From JAADHI01 sp964451325 (GTDB taxonomy: Bacteria > Nitrospirota > Nitrospiria > SBBL01 > JAADHI01): a DNA stretch of 64,000 bases. The stretch spans positions 1-64,000 of the forward strand of contig CAYVHO010000002.1 in assembly GCA_964451325.1 (NCBI GenBank), written 5' to 3'. Shown here piece after piece: positions 9,501-16,992 of the stretch. The translations under genes were made by a program, and so were the position numbers. Below the pieces are notes generated by a model. The model made no database searches. It was not told the DNA's origin and was given only the letters and a program-made list of their open reading frames with translations. How positions within the stretch are numbered: position 1 is the stretch's first letter; each line of letters starts with the position of its first letter.

Positions 9501-10738
9501 TACCCACGATTAAATCTGCGGGTATTGCGCTTTCGCCCTACCAACGGAATCAAAAATATTCGGCCACTGAACCGAGGCAACGATTTCTCTGGGTCGAATT
9601 TGAGGAAGCGGTCAGGGACCCTAATGACACTTATTTTGCCCGTATGCTGGCCTATGCCCCCGACCAGCTCATCAGCAACAACAATCCCGAATTGCTCATT
9701 GCCCCGCAGGAACCATCGCTTCCCCTGCCTTCTGAAGAGATCAGAACCATCATCCCTGGCGGCACAAATACACTGGCCGGTTTAAATGCAATGCAGCAAA
9801 TGAGCAAAGCAACGGACAGTGATCATCACTATATATTGCCTTTACCGCCCGGTTTACATGCGGAGTCCGACGAAATGTTTGGCTTTTTCACCTACGAATT
9901 TCGCCTGGGACACCTCCGAAACAAGGAGACAGAAGAGATGGTCTGGTCTACTGCGCAGGGACGATTCGGGCGACGATTGCGGGCAACGGGTATTCAGCAG
10001 CCCGCACCCACGCTCACCTGTGCGACTAATCGAGATGAGAAAAAACTCTGGGTGGTCGCACCCTATGCCGCGGCTGTTTTTAATGGGAAAGATGTGACTG
10101 CGGACCCACCACGGACTGAACTTTGGTGTTTGCTCTACGCGCAGGTGCGTCAGGCTGATAACCTGGATTTCCGCAATATTTTGCTGGATGACAAACAATT
10201 GGATTGGCGCGTACAGGTTGAGCCCGAACCAGAAGTCGAGCGTTTTGCCCGCTACGATGACTTGCAATTACGGACGCTGAAAAATGTCACCATCAAAAAC
10301 TTCAAAGATGAAATAAGCTACGCAAAACTTTCTCAGGTCTACAAATTGGTGGACTTCGACAAAAAAAATAAAGACGGCAAAAAATACGGAACGGCAGTCT
10401 GGGCAAATGAAGAAATCAGTCAGTGGTTGAAACGATTCGGTTTACCAGAAAAATCGTCGCTGAGTGTTGTCGTGGTCGAAGTTTTGCCGCAAATTACCAA
10501 TATTTTTGACCATGTCTCAGCGCTGCATAAAAAAGACATCAATGCCAAAGTCAGCACCATCTCAAACGCAAAAAAAATGCCTTCAACAAATGTTGCAGCC
10601 GAGCAAACCAGGATACGCCAACATGAAAAAGATCTTCGGCAAAACCGAAGTCCTTTAAGCGATGAACTGGGCAAACATCGTATCTTAAGAACTTCCCCGC
10701 TAACAGAAGTACCCTTTGTTTGTTGTCCAACAAGCTGA
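6593..10738 (+). CDS. Giant unrecognised protein 2 of a two-gene cassette (about 1381 aa)
   Basis: The start at 6593 is chosen over an in-frame ATG at 6554 because GGAGGA lies at 6580-6585, seven bases upstream. The protein opens EQTRRFSLLTFPQFFDGETL and has no signal peptide. It looks like a long all-beta chain of modules, with IgG-like or jelly-roll-like segments such as YDFRVRMRDLSGGGANL (about residue 500) and FFTYEFRLGHLRNK (about 1100). The C-terminal 150 residues become charged and Lys/Gln-rich. I recognise no catalytic motif or named domain. It is almost certainly co-transcribed with the preceding 1758-residue gene (51-base gap) and probably acts with it. Possibilities include a cell-surface, injection-related or toxin-like complex; nothing in the sequence decides between them. 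Confidence 0.85.
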   Translation: MEQTRRFSLLTFPQFFDGETLTVNMVVLPRDQNPLSPALNQADTAAFADAALSFEARIVSSLAAFPNNHSADAIIPLTTSPPDNTRALFTSLAEHFNITNLNQVNTDPLVHNSGDKAETAISGDFPIKKYLPMSYRNQFNFTTPRTRAAVTDDSYHCAVRSAGQVAGFQRSPEEISWGKVFAYALRQPLLARELKMIYTTSFTIDLAHFPDGGWLYIALGDGSDYLAAQQADPEFIRYYAARIPALTLGTARPLFAPLLFPVLFKTNPGDPDPAPDGNFDALFIEAAAYDDGFGKIVHATQSRSRLLLEEENISGHPVKETGIRFGWDDEQILIWYLRQLAADSSVANASKRLDAPLGVFGFALDVRETANPVNPWESLVEVSSLTSLNLPDADNRPIDLGAFAGELPYQVYPAQLDGDKNGTYWLPMYFGKWQGGSIVLPDSDAAHVYQNNAEDVQADGLTGVTGPAQNQLNQRYAPAGLNITLRYGRQYDFRVRMRDLSGGGANLSATPTLESPSSIGQCAFKRYVAPNQVLLEDLPNNTDELSHPDHLMLHRPLLGYPTVVYTGKYDDPVTRLREASLAMAGVEAFGIPDPDVNRIEITVEVETLKLDNLLSVSGKDNYIHLYTTVRSFPDIVNDDDYGSALHIPIIYQDLNVLHTGAETNIEADFALSDDIDALAEIVLPTARAVRLTLRAVCEEKDDNEAYYGALDEANHNRDSRYGPILEVRVYQESHDERDLFIDSAEAQRLQGIFLQPDAPNIADGRISTLFFGKSVQRPPDMVQRLAKQLDLENMGLTLVGEKGERIQFGCSSRIRHTLAPDNSSLTFSSKGDLSNHWLCVVQLTIDRDWTWNALADRAFVIERTLRFTQDDPETETEVSIVGDIEVRAIASFEILQNSKRNYTRLVFIDAVEPKTERMQDAPNQNETRFPDTIEVTYRVTSHFKAGHAADTDPPETIDITLPITTSPSQIPTIKSAGIALSPYQRNQKYSATEPRQRFLWVEFEEAVRDPNDTYFARMLAYAPDQLISNNNPELLIAPQEPSLPLPSEEIRTIIPGGTNTLAGLNAMQQMSKATDSDHHYILPLPPGLHAESDEMFGFFTYEFRLGHLRNKETEEMVWSTAQGRFGRRLRATGIQQPAPTLTCATNRDEKKLWVVAPYAAAVFNGKDVTADPPRTELWCLLYAQVRQADNLDFRNILLDDKQLDWRVQVEPEPEVERFARYDDLQLRTLKNVTIKNFKDEISYAKLSQVYKLVDFDKKNKDGKKYGTAVWANEEISQWLKRFGLPEKSSLSVVVVEVLPQITNIFDHVSALHKKDINAKVSTISNAKKMPSTNVAAEQTRIRQHEKDLRQNRSPLSDELGKHRILRTSPLTEVPFVCCPTS

Positions 10739-10753
10739 AACGGAATACTGAAA

Positions 10754-10825
10754 ATGACCGCCTACATCCAGATCACCAGCCAGGGGGAGGGATTAAAACA
10801 TTCGTTATCGATAATAGGGTGTTAG
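10754..10825 (+). pseudogene. Possible truncated third reading frame of the giant cassette
   Basis: Fifteen bases after the 1381-residue gene, an ATG opens TAYIQITSQGEGLKHS and stops after 23 codons. The opening looks like a genuine coding start. Composition changes abruptly from GC-rich to AT-rich around 10800, right where the convergent methyltransferase begins. I infer a third cassette gene cut at this junction, but the fragment is too short to prove it and no strong ribosome binding site is present. Confidence 0.3.
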
Positions 10826-11523
10826 TATTTTATATAAACGTGGAAGCGGTCATCAGAATCAATGTACTGGAATTTGAATCCCACCTCTCCCAACAGCTCC
10901 TTAATGGAGTTCCCTCGAAAGAGCCTGAAGCGGTTCCTGTGTGTGGCAAGCACTTCCCCATTCTTTTTGAAGATATAGTCCTTTTCTATGAAATCCCCAT
11001 TTTCGCTTATTTCTTGCGAATAAACAATTTGGTTCGGCAGCTCCCTTTCAAAATCCTGATGGACCCCCTGAACGCTCATGATAAAAAGTGCCTTTTCTTC
11101 CAGGTGCTCAGCCACACGACGGAGGCCTTTGATATTGTCTTGGATATCCGTAAGATGGCTGACCAAGATGTATTCCTTCCCGGTGTTCACAAATCCCCAT
11201 ACGCCACCATTTCCAAAGGCGGCTTCAAAACAATTTCCCAATTCTAATGTTGTCACATCTTGCTCTAAAAGTTTGACGTTCTGGGGAAGGCGTCCTTTGG
11301 CCTTTTCCAGCATTGATGCCGTAAAGTCGATCCCAGTAAACTCACAGTCCGGGTGGTAATGTAAAAGCTTTTGGGCGATGAGTCCGGTACCCACCCCGAG
11401 TTCCAGTATTTTTTTTCTACCCTGGAGAATCGTGGTCAAGGATTTCGCAATCGCATCATAGTCATAATAACCCGAGGTCATTAATGCGTCATAGTATTCA
11501 GTCATGCTCGTGTATTCGTTCAT
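10822..11523 (-). CDS. Class I SAM-dependent methyltransferase (Methyltransf_25-like)
   Basis: This 233-residue protein has the canonical motif I, ILELGVGTGLIA, at residues 39-50 and an acidic second strand, GIDFTASMLEKAKGRL, about 20 residues later. The rest follows the small-molecule methyltransferase plan. The substrate cannot be told; the C-terminal beta-rich cap (YIFKKNGEVLATHRNRFR) resembles those of small-molecule enzymes. It runs convergently to the giant cassette and is 31 bases from the HDO-like gene upstream on the same strand, so the two may be co-transcribed. Confidence 0.85.
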   Translation of the reverse strand: MNEYTSMTEYYDALMTSGYYDYDAIAKSLTTILQGRKKILELGVGTGLIAQKLLHYHPDCEFTGIDFTASMLEKAKGRLPQNVKLLEQDVTTLELGNCFEAAFGNGGVWGFVNTGKEYILVSHLTDIQDNIKGLRRVAEHLEEKALFIMSVQGVHQDFERELPNQIVYSQEISENGDFIEKDYIFKKNGEVLATHRNRFRLFRGNSIKELLGEVGFKFQYIDSDDRFHVYIKY

Positions 11524-11554
11524 TTTTAAGCGACCTAACTAATATTGGTTAAAC

Positions 11555-12664
11555 TTAATTCTCTTCTCTAAAATCTGAGTCCGCTGAGCGTGCAGAACGA
11601 GCAATGGCGCCACCTGCACGCTCACTCATCAGTCGTTGTTGTTTGTATCCAAAGACCAGTTCCCATGAATCTAAGGGATATCGCTCCGACAAGGGAAGGG
11701 CGATGTCATGAAGCATCCAACGACCGTGCCGCGCATCTTCCTTGATATGAAGCGCCCAATATCCCATAGCGAACTCAGACAAACCGAGTCGTTTTGCGGC
11801 GCTTGAATAATTTCGAAAAGCTGAAGGAATCGCGACTTCTGTATAGAGCAATCCGCCGATGTAGCGAAGGTAGTATCGTTTTCGTTCTGTCAGAAGAAAG
11901 CTGTGGTTGATCCCCGCAAGGACCTCCCATGGCACCGCGTCGATATAAGCCTCCGGCTCTGTTTGCATGTCGAATTCATTTAGCATGGCCTCAAAAAAGG
12001 TGGAGTGTTTGCGTGAAAGACGCCCGTTTCCGTATTCCTCTAGAAGCAGTTTTGTCAAGGTGGCATGAATCTCGTTTGCAACACCCCCCAGCATCCGCGA
12101 TAGCTGACTGGCTTCAACGAGTCCATCAAGCGATGAGATCTCCAGAAGCCGCCGATACCCTGCTTTCTCCATTTGATCACGAAAGAAAAGACCAATTTCA
12201 GAGGGCTTTGAGTCCAAATCATTTTTGGCCTCCTCCCTTAAGCTTTTCTCGACCTTGAGTTTTTTTAAAGCGAATAGATCAAAGTGTTGCGTTTCCCAAG
12301 TCTGCCATGCCGCTTCAATCTTGTCGCGGATGCCCTGAAGATAATAGGAACGTTCATTCTCATAACGCTTCAAATCGTCGTACCAGAAAAGTTTGAGGCG
12401 ATTGATACGATAAAGGATTCTCTGTAAAAAACGGTGCGCGATTTCCGAAACGGAGGAAGCTTGATAAGCAGCGATTAAGGCCTGTTCCAGCGCCTGCTCA
12501 AAACATTGCGTGATTGGAAAGAGTTTACTCAGGTTTTTATCCAGAGCCTCTGTCTCAAGGAGTGTCCCAAATAGGTTTTCAGCAGCATCATATCTTGAAG
12601 ACGCTCCTTTCTTCTTCTGGATTTCTCCAGAAAATAGTATCGTTGGTGCTGTCAGTTTATTCAT
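11555..12664 (-). CDS. Iron-containing redox enzyme family protein (heme-oxygenase-like diiron oxidase, HDO fold)
   Basis: The largely helical 369-residue protein carries the HDO signature near its C-terminus: TEVAIP, supplying a Glu ligand, then about 30 residues later HIKEDARHG, i.e. H-x3-D-x2-H. Known members use a diiron site to activate O2 for oxidative cleavage or N-oxygenation of amino-acid-like substrates, and many sit in natural-product loci. The neighbouring methyltransferase would suit a small biosynthetic pair, but no other pathway gene is present. The start is uncertain: ATG at 12664 or TTG at 12691, neither with a good ribosome binding site. Confidence 0.75.
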   Translation of the reverse strand: MNKLTAPTILFSGEIQKKKGASSRYDAAENLFGTLLETEALDKNLSKLFPITQCFEQALEQALIAAYQASSVSEIAHRFLQRILYRINRLKLFWYDDLKRYENERSYYLQGIRDKIEAAWQTWETQHFDLFALKKLKVEKSLREEAKNDLDSKPSEIGLFFRDQMEKAGYRRLLEISSLDGLVEASQLSRMLGGVANEIHATLTKLLLEEYGNGRLSRKHSTFFEAMLNEFDMQTEPEAYIDAVPWEVLAGINHSFLLTERKRYYLRYIGGLLYTEVAIPSAFRNYSSAAKRLGLSEFAMGYWALHIKEDARHGRWMLHDIALPLSERYPLDSWELVFGYKQQRLMSERAGGAIARSARSADSDFREEN

Positions 12665-12943
12665 CAAGAATGTTTGGAGAAAAAAAGGCAACTTTCATAT
12701 TGATTCGATGTGAGTGGTTTGTCAAAGTAGATTTATTGTAGAAACGTGGCTCCCATGCTGTCAAGCAGCAAGGAGGCAAAAAAATAAATTTCATCTGAAA
12801 GAGAGTCCATATTCGGATTATTCTCGACGTGCGAATTCAGGGAAAAACGGGTAAGTCGTCTGAAAGACAAGGCCGGAGGCCAAAGCGCAAGCGAGACCGA
12901 CTCACTGTACCTTGAGCGGTCCTTTGGCCAAAACACAGCATTT

Positions 12944-12958
12944 CGGGCGAATCGCCCG
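12944..12958 (-). terminator. Palindrome directly after prfB
   Basis: CGGGCGA and TCGCCCG separated by one base, two bases beyond the prfB stop. It would fold as a five-pair GC stem with a five-base loop. There is no U tract after it on the minus strand, so it is at best a weak or factor-assisted terminator, or a stabilising 3' hairpin. Confidence 0.4.
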
Positions 12959-12960
12959 TT

Positions 12961-14059
12961 TCAAGTGCGGGGGCGTTTTAGGTAGCCTTCGACAAATAGA
13001 TCAATATCCCCATCCATAACGGCCGAAACATTACCCACTTCAATGTTGGTGCGGTGGTCTTTGACCATCTGATAGGGCTGAAAAACGTAGGAGCGGATCT
13101 GGCTTCCCCAGCCGATTTCCTTCTTTTCGCCTGTTATTTTGGCCATTGCCGCTTCTTTTTCTTCCTGCTGTTTTTCATAAAGCCTGGACTTAAGCACACG
13201 CATCGCAATGAGTTTGTTCTGACGTTGAGACCGTTCATTCTGACACTGGGTCACAAAACCTGAGGGCAGATGGGTGATGCGAATGGCCGAAGAGGTTTTA
13301 TTGACATGCTGTCCACCTGCGCCGCTGGCCCGATAAGTATCCACTCGGATTTCCTTTTCATCGATTTCAATATCGACATCGTCCTCAATCTCCGGAGAAA
13401 CAAAAACAGACGCAAAAGAGGTATGGCGGCGTTTGGCTGCGTCAAAGGGAGAAATGCGAACCAGACGATGTACCCCGGCCTCCACCCGAAGATAGCCGTA
13501 AGCATAAGCCCCTTTCACCAGGAAGGTGACACTTTTTATGCCCGCTTCATCTCCCGCTTGCAGGTCAAGGGTTTCAATCTCAAAAGCCCTTCGCTCAAAC
13601 CATCGCGAGTACATCCGCATCAGCATTTGCGCCCAATCCTGAGATTCCGTCCCGCCCGCGCCGGGATGGATGGTCAGAATCGCATTGTTAACATCTTTGT
13701 CACCGCTAAAAAGGGTTTCGATGGTCAGGGCATCAAGCTTTCCCTGCAAGGACCTAATCAGGACTTCAATCTCTTCTTCGAGGGATGTGTCTTCTTCCTC
13801 TCGGCTCAAGGTAATCAGTAGTTCGGCTTCTTCGAGATCCTGATCAATGTCACTCCAGCGCTTCAGAGCCTTTTCAAGACGGGTCTTCAGGCTCAAGGTT
13901 TCCTGGGCCTTGGCCGGATCGTCCCAAAAATCCTGAGCCAAACTCGCTTCAGTCAGTTGATCAACTTCTGCAATGTTTGAAGCCAGGTCAAAGATGACTC
14001 CGTAATTGTTTGCTTTCAAGGTGGATGGCCTTTAGTTTTTCCTCAAATTCAAACAGCAT
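12961..14059 (-). CDS. prfB: Peptide chain release factor 2, expressed by programmed +1 frameshift
   Basis: RF2 reads UGA and UAA stop codons and releases the finished peptide. The main frame contains GAGGQHVNKT (the universal GGQ that enters the peptidyl-transferase centre) and ISPFDAAKRR, whose SPF tripeptide is the RF2 stop-codon reader. The true N-terminus lies in the zero frame: ATG at 14059 opens LFEFEEKLKAIHLESKQL and reaches CTT TGA C at 13993-13987, the conserved shift site, with the SD-like CGGAG a few bases before it. Joining the frames gives 365 residues, the usual length. The start overlaps the end of lnt by 11 bases and has GGGAG upstream; it is last in the operon DUF3105-lnt-prfB. 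Confidence 0.95.
13987..14005 (-). promoter_or_regulatory. RF2 autoregulatory +1 frameshift site
   Basis: Minus-strand reading CGG AGT CAT CTT TGA C. The zero-frame TGA at 13990-13988 stops synthesis when RF2 is abundant; when it is scarce, the ribosome slips forward on CTT and continues at GAC. The GGAG element upstream is the internal Shine-Dalgarno stimulator, weaker than the AGGGGG of enterobacteria. The mechanism is established for prfB across many bacteria. Confidence 0.92.
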
Positions 14060-15608
14060 TTTTGGTTCTCCCATTAACAAGTGCAACACACAAAAAATAG
14101 AGGCCGATGATAGCACAGAAACCGACAAAAAAATCACCAAAGCGTGTGTAGAGTGTTGTTTCTGCACGCAAAGCAAGAGTCGCTGTCGCACTGGCTTCAT
14201 TAAAAAGTGGCGTTTCAAAAATCACACGACCGCGCGTATCCACAAAACCCGAAATCCCGGTATTGGCCGCACGTGCAAAAGAAATACGATGTTCGATGGC
14301 CCGGAAAATCATCATTGAAAAATGTTGATCGGGCGCCGAAGTATCGCCAAACCAGGCATCGTTTGTAATGGTGGTCATCAAGGTCGCGCCATTTTGCACA
14401 AAACGTCGAACCAGTTCCGGGAAAATAAGCTCGAAACAAATTGCCGTGCCAATACGCGCCTGATCCACTTCAAAAACAACCGCTTCCACACCCGGGCTAA
14501 AATCGGCCACACCCTGCACCCATTTTTTGATGAAAAAAAACAAGTCCGGAAAGGGCACATACTCACCAAAAGGCACAAGATGCATTTTGTCATATTGCAC
14601 CATGTGCTGCGAATGGGGAGAAATCAAATAAGCACTGTTGCGTAAAGAGACCGTCTCTCTTTCTCCCATCGCCATGCTTGGCGCACCCAACAAGAGATGC
14701 ACGTCCATATCACGCGAAAAATCGCGAAGCGCCGTTTCATGCACTGCTTCCGTACCAAAAATAAAGGGCAGGACGGCCTCAGGCCAAAGGATCAGGTTTG
14801 GCTTCTCGCCGCCCCCCTGAAAAACCTCCTCCGAAAGACGCTGATAGATTTCAAGTGTCTCTTTCTTGAAATTGCGATCCCACTTTTTATCTTGTGCGAT
14901 ATTCCCTTGAATGACCGCAAGGGTCATTTCTTCTTTTGTTTTAATCGGTTCAGAAAGTCGAAAGCTCCCGTAAAAAAAACTCATAAAAAAAACAAGACCT
15001 GCCAATACAAGGGGTTTCCAATCGAAACCCCCTAGCCCGCTACAAAAAAGACCCCGAAAACTCAAATAAAGTGCGCGATTACAAAACATCATTACAAAAC
15101 CGACAACGTAGATACTGCCAAAATCGGCAATTTGAATCATCGACAAAAATCCGGTTTGAGAATAGGCCAGACTCGCCCAGGGAAATCCCGTCAAAAAATG
15201 GCCCTTTGCCCATTCCAAAACCACCCAAAATACGGGGGCAATAAAAAGGCCACTGTTTTGTTCTCCAAGGGGGACATATTTTAAGAGTGCGGCAAAAAGA
15301 CCGAGGTAGCAGGCAAGATAAGAGATCAACAATAAAAAAACAAACAGACTCACAATCCAAGAAAGACCCCCCTTTCCGAGGGTTGGCACAATCCAATAGA
15401 GGGTTCCTGCAAAGTAGAGAAGGCCTGTGAGCCAACCGCTTAAAAAAGCTTTTTTGGGGTTTTGGTTTTCTATCGAAAAAAAGAGGGGGGAAAAAGCAAT
15501 CCATGCCAAGGGGAAAAATCCAGGACGTGGAAAACTTAGGGCCAGCAAGCTGCCCGATAAAAGCGGAAGCAGGTATCGGGCAAATCGCTTCTGGCTCAAT
15601 ACGGTCAC
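14049..15608 (-). CDS. lnt: Apolipoprotein N-acyltransferase
   Basis: Lnt adds the third acyl chain to the N-terminal cysteine of lipoproteins in the inner membrane. The 519-residue protein has an N-terminal bundle of about six membrane helices (residues 10-200) and a periplasmic nitrilase domain. The catalytic triad contexts are visible: Glu in ILWPEAVLPF, Lys in KMHLVPFGEYVPF and Cys in ICFELIFPELVR. One further membrane helix ends the protein. The start is GTG at 15608. It follows the DUF3105 gene by 51 bases and overlaps prfB, so the three form one unit. Its presence implies a Gram-negative envelope with triacylated lipoproteins. Confidence 0.95.
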   Translation of the reverse strand: MTVLSQKRFARYLLPLLSGSLLALSFPRPGFFPLAWIAFSPLFFSIENQNPKKAFLSGWLTGLLYFAGTLYWIVPTLGKGGLSWIVSLFVFLLLISYLACYLGLFAALLKYVPLGEQNSGLFIAPVFWVVLEWAKGHFLTGFPWASLAYSQTGFLSMIQIADFGSIYVVGFVMMFCNRALYLSFRGLFCSGLGGFDWKPLVLAGLVFFMSFFYGSFRLSEPIKTKEEMTLAVIQGNIAQDKKWDRNFKKETLEIYQRLSEEVFQGGGEKPNLILWPEAVLPFIFGTEAVHETALRDFSRDMDVHLLLGAPSMAMGERETVSLRNSAYLISPHSQHMVQYDKMHLVPFGEYVPFPDLFFFIKKWVQGVADFSPGVEAVVFEVDQARIGTAICFELIFPELVRRFVQNGATLMTTITNDAWFGDTSAPDQHFSMMIFRAIEHRISFARAANTGISGFVDTRGRVIFETPLFNEASATATLALRAETTLYTRFGDFFVGFCAIIGLYFLCVALVNGRTKNAV

Positions 15609-15659
15609 GATTTTAGAAAATCATCTAAAGAATCAGAAGGCTTCGGTTCAAAGAGAGGC

Positions 15660-16211
15660 TTATCTGGGGTGATGATCAATCCCGACATAGGCTTCAATAA
15701 ACTGACGAATGCGATCTTCATCAAATTCGTCAAACTTGTCTATTTTCCCCCAAGCCGTTAAGGCAATTTTATTGCCGATATTTTTATAGGGCCCCACGAT
15801 AATATGCTGATATTTACTTCGCCCACCTGATTTTTTTTCTTCGGCTTTTGCTTGTTTGTAATAACTGCGGACAAGCGACTCCAACTGCTTCATTAAGTCT
15901 TTGCAGCCACTGCAATCGTACTGAACCATCACACCGCCATCTTCAAGATTATGCACCTGAAGCTCATCAGGCACCTGCTGGCGATAAACACCCCACTGAG
16001 CAACCTCGTGTGTGTGTGGCCCAGAGGTCGGAGGAATCGAATTATAAGGTGCATGAGGTGCTCTCAAAGAAGAAATGTGGCGGTTTCCCAAGGAGGGAAC
16101 GCTCTGACCCGGCCCCGCATCCGATGCAGCTTCCTTCTCTTCGGCGTAAAGTATCGGGGAAAGGGAAAAAGAGAAAAAGACAAGAGACAAAACCAGGATA
16201 AAAAACTTCAT
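15660..16211 (-). CDS. Secreted DUF3105 domain protein
   Basis: The start is set at ATG 16211, which gives a clean signal peptide (KFFILVLSLVFFSFSLSPI, cleavage near LYA-EE) and has AAGG upstream; longer in-frame starts add an implausible second membrane segment. The 183-residue protein contains the DUF3105 core PPTSGPHTHEVAQWGVY and the histidine/cysteine-rich NLEDGGVMVQYDCSGC. The function of DUF3105 is not established; it is usually exported or membrane-anchored, and the conserved His and Cys residues could bind metal. First gene of the lnt-prfB operon. Confidence 0.8.
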   Translation of the reverse strand: MKFFILVLSLVFFSFSLSPILYAEEKEAASDAGPGQSVPSLGNRHISSLRAPHAPYNSIPPTSGPHTHEVAQWGVYRQQVPDELQVHNLEDGGVMVQYDCSGCKDLMKQLESLVRSYYKQAKAEEKKSGGRSKYQHIIVGPYKNIGNKIALTAWGKIDKFDEFDEDRIRQFIEAYVGIDHHPR

Positions 16212-16410
16212 GTGTTGATGACCTTTCTTAGAATAAAGACCTGAGCCAACGATTAAAACCAGGGCGAATCTTATCAGGTTGTGCCTGCAATTGATAGATC
16301 TTCTCCAAAGCAGATCGACCCAAACCATCAAGGCCACAAAAAAAATTATGGTAATATATAACGAAGTCTTGCGGAAGCGTTCTTGGTGTGGTACAAAACG
16401 GGCCACTGAA

Positions 16411-16920
16411 ATGAAAAACCTCATTTACTTCATAACAGCGTTTTCTCTCTCGCTCTCTCTTACAACGAACACCGTTTCCACTGTAAGTGCCGCAGAAAGT
16501 CCCTCCTCAGTTCCCGAATTTAGCCTGAGTACTGCAGACGGAAAACACTTTACACAAAATGAAATGCTGGGCAAAACCACCCTGATCATCTTTTGGGCCT
16601 CCTGGTGTGGGACCTGCCATCAGGAACTGCCAAAGGTCCGTCAACTTCAGGAAAAATGGGCAGACAAAGCCTTCCAGGTCATCTCCATCGGCTTTAGAGA
16701 TACCGAACAAAATATCAGCCGTTATGTCAAAGAACATCCTGATGTTTTTTCTTTTCCCGTCTTTTATGACAAAGATGACGTGGTCTCCGCAAAATTTGGC
16801 GCGATGGCCACACCGACACTTTTTCTTTTTGACAAAGAAGGCAAACTCGTTGTGCCTTATCGCGGTGGCGGATTGCTCGAACATCCTCAATTTCAAAAAA
16901 TCCTCGCAGATTTGCTTTAG
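16411..16920 (+). CDS. Periplasmic TlpA/ResA-like thioredoxin-fold protein
   Basis: The ATG at 16411 gives a 169-residue protein with a signal peptide (KNLIYFITAFSLSLSLT, cleavage near VSA-AE). The domain begins VPEFSLSTADGKHF and carries the active site WASWCGTCHQELP (WCxxC) around residue 60, plus the cis-proline MATPTLFLF. Such proteins reduce or isomerise disulfides in the periplasm, for example during cytochrome c assembly, but no partner genes are adjacent. It is divergent from the DUF3105 gene. Its TAG stop is in the same frame as the RNase D gene that follows. Confidence 0.85.
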   Translation: MKNLIYFITAFSLSLSLTTNTVSTVSAAESPSSVPEFSLSTADGKHFTQNEMLGKTTLIIFWASWCGTCHQELPKVRQLQEKWADKAFQVISIGFRDTEQNISRYVKEHPDVFSFPVFYDKDDVVSAKFGAMATPTLFLFDKEGKLVVPYRGGGLLEHPQFQKILADLL

Positions 16921-16992
16921 GGAGATCAAGCTATCCCCGATTACCAATACATCACGCAAGCCGAAGCGCGGGATGTCGCCATTGCAGAACTC

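Noticed and set aside
10720..11247. Plus-strand 175-codon frame
   Set aside because: It is antisense to the methyltransferase at 10822-11523, whose SAM-binding motif is clear.
12733..12936. Minus-strand 67-codon frame between the HDO gene and prfB
   Set aside because: Low-complexity, Ser/Leu/Arg-rich, no ribosome binding site and no family resemblance.
13270..13821. Plus-strand 183-codon frame
   Set aside because: Antisense shadow of prfB.
13988..14218. Separate 76-codon minus-strand gene
   Set aside because: Its end (from MLFEFEEKL) is the zero-frame leader of prfB, and the part before that is an out-of-frame reading of lnt.
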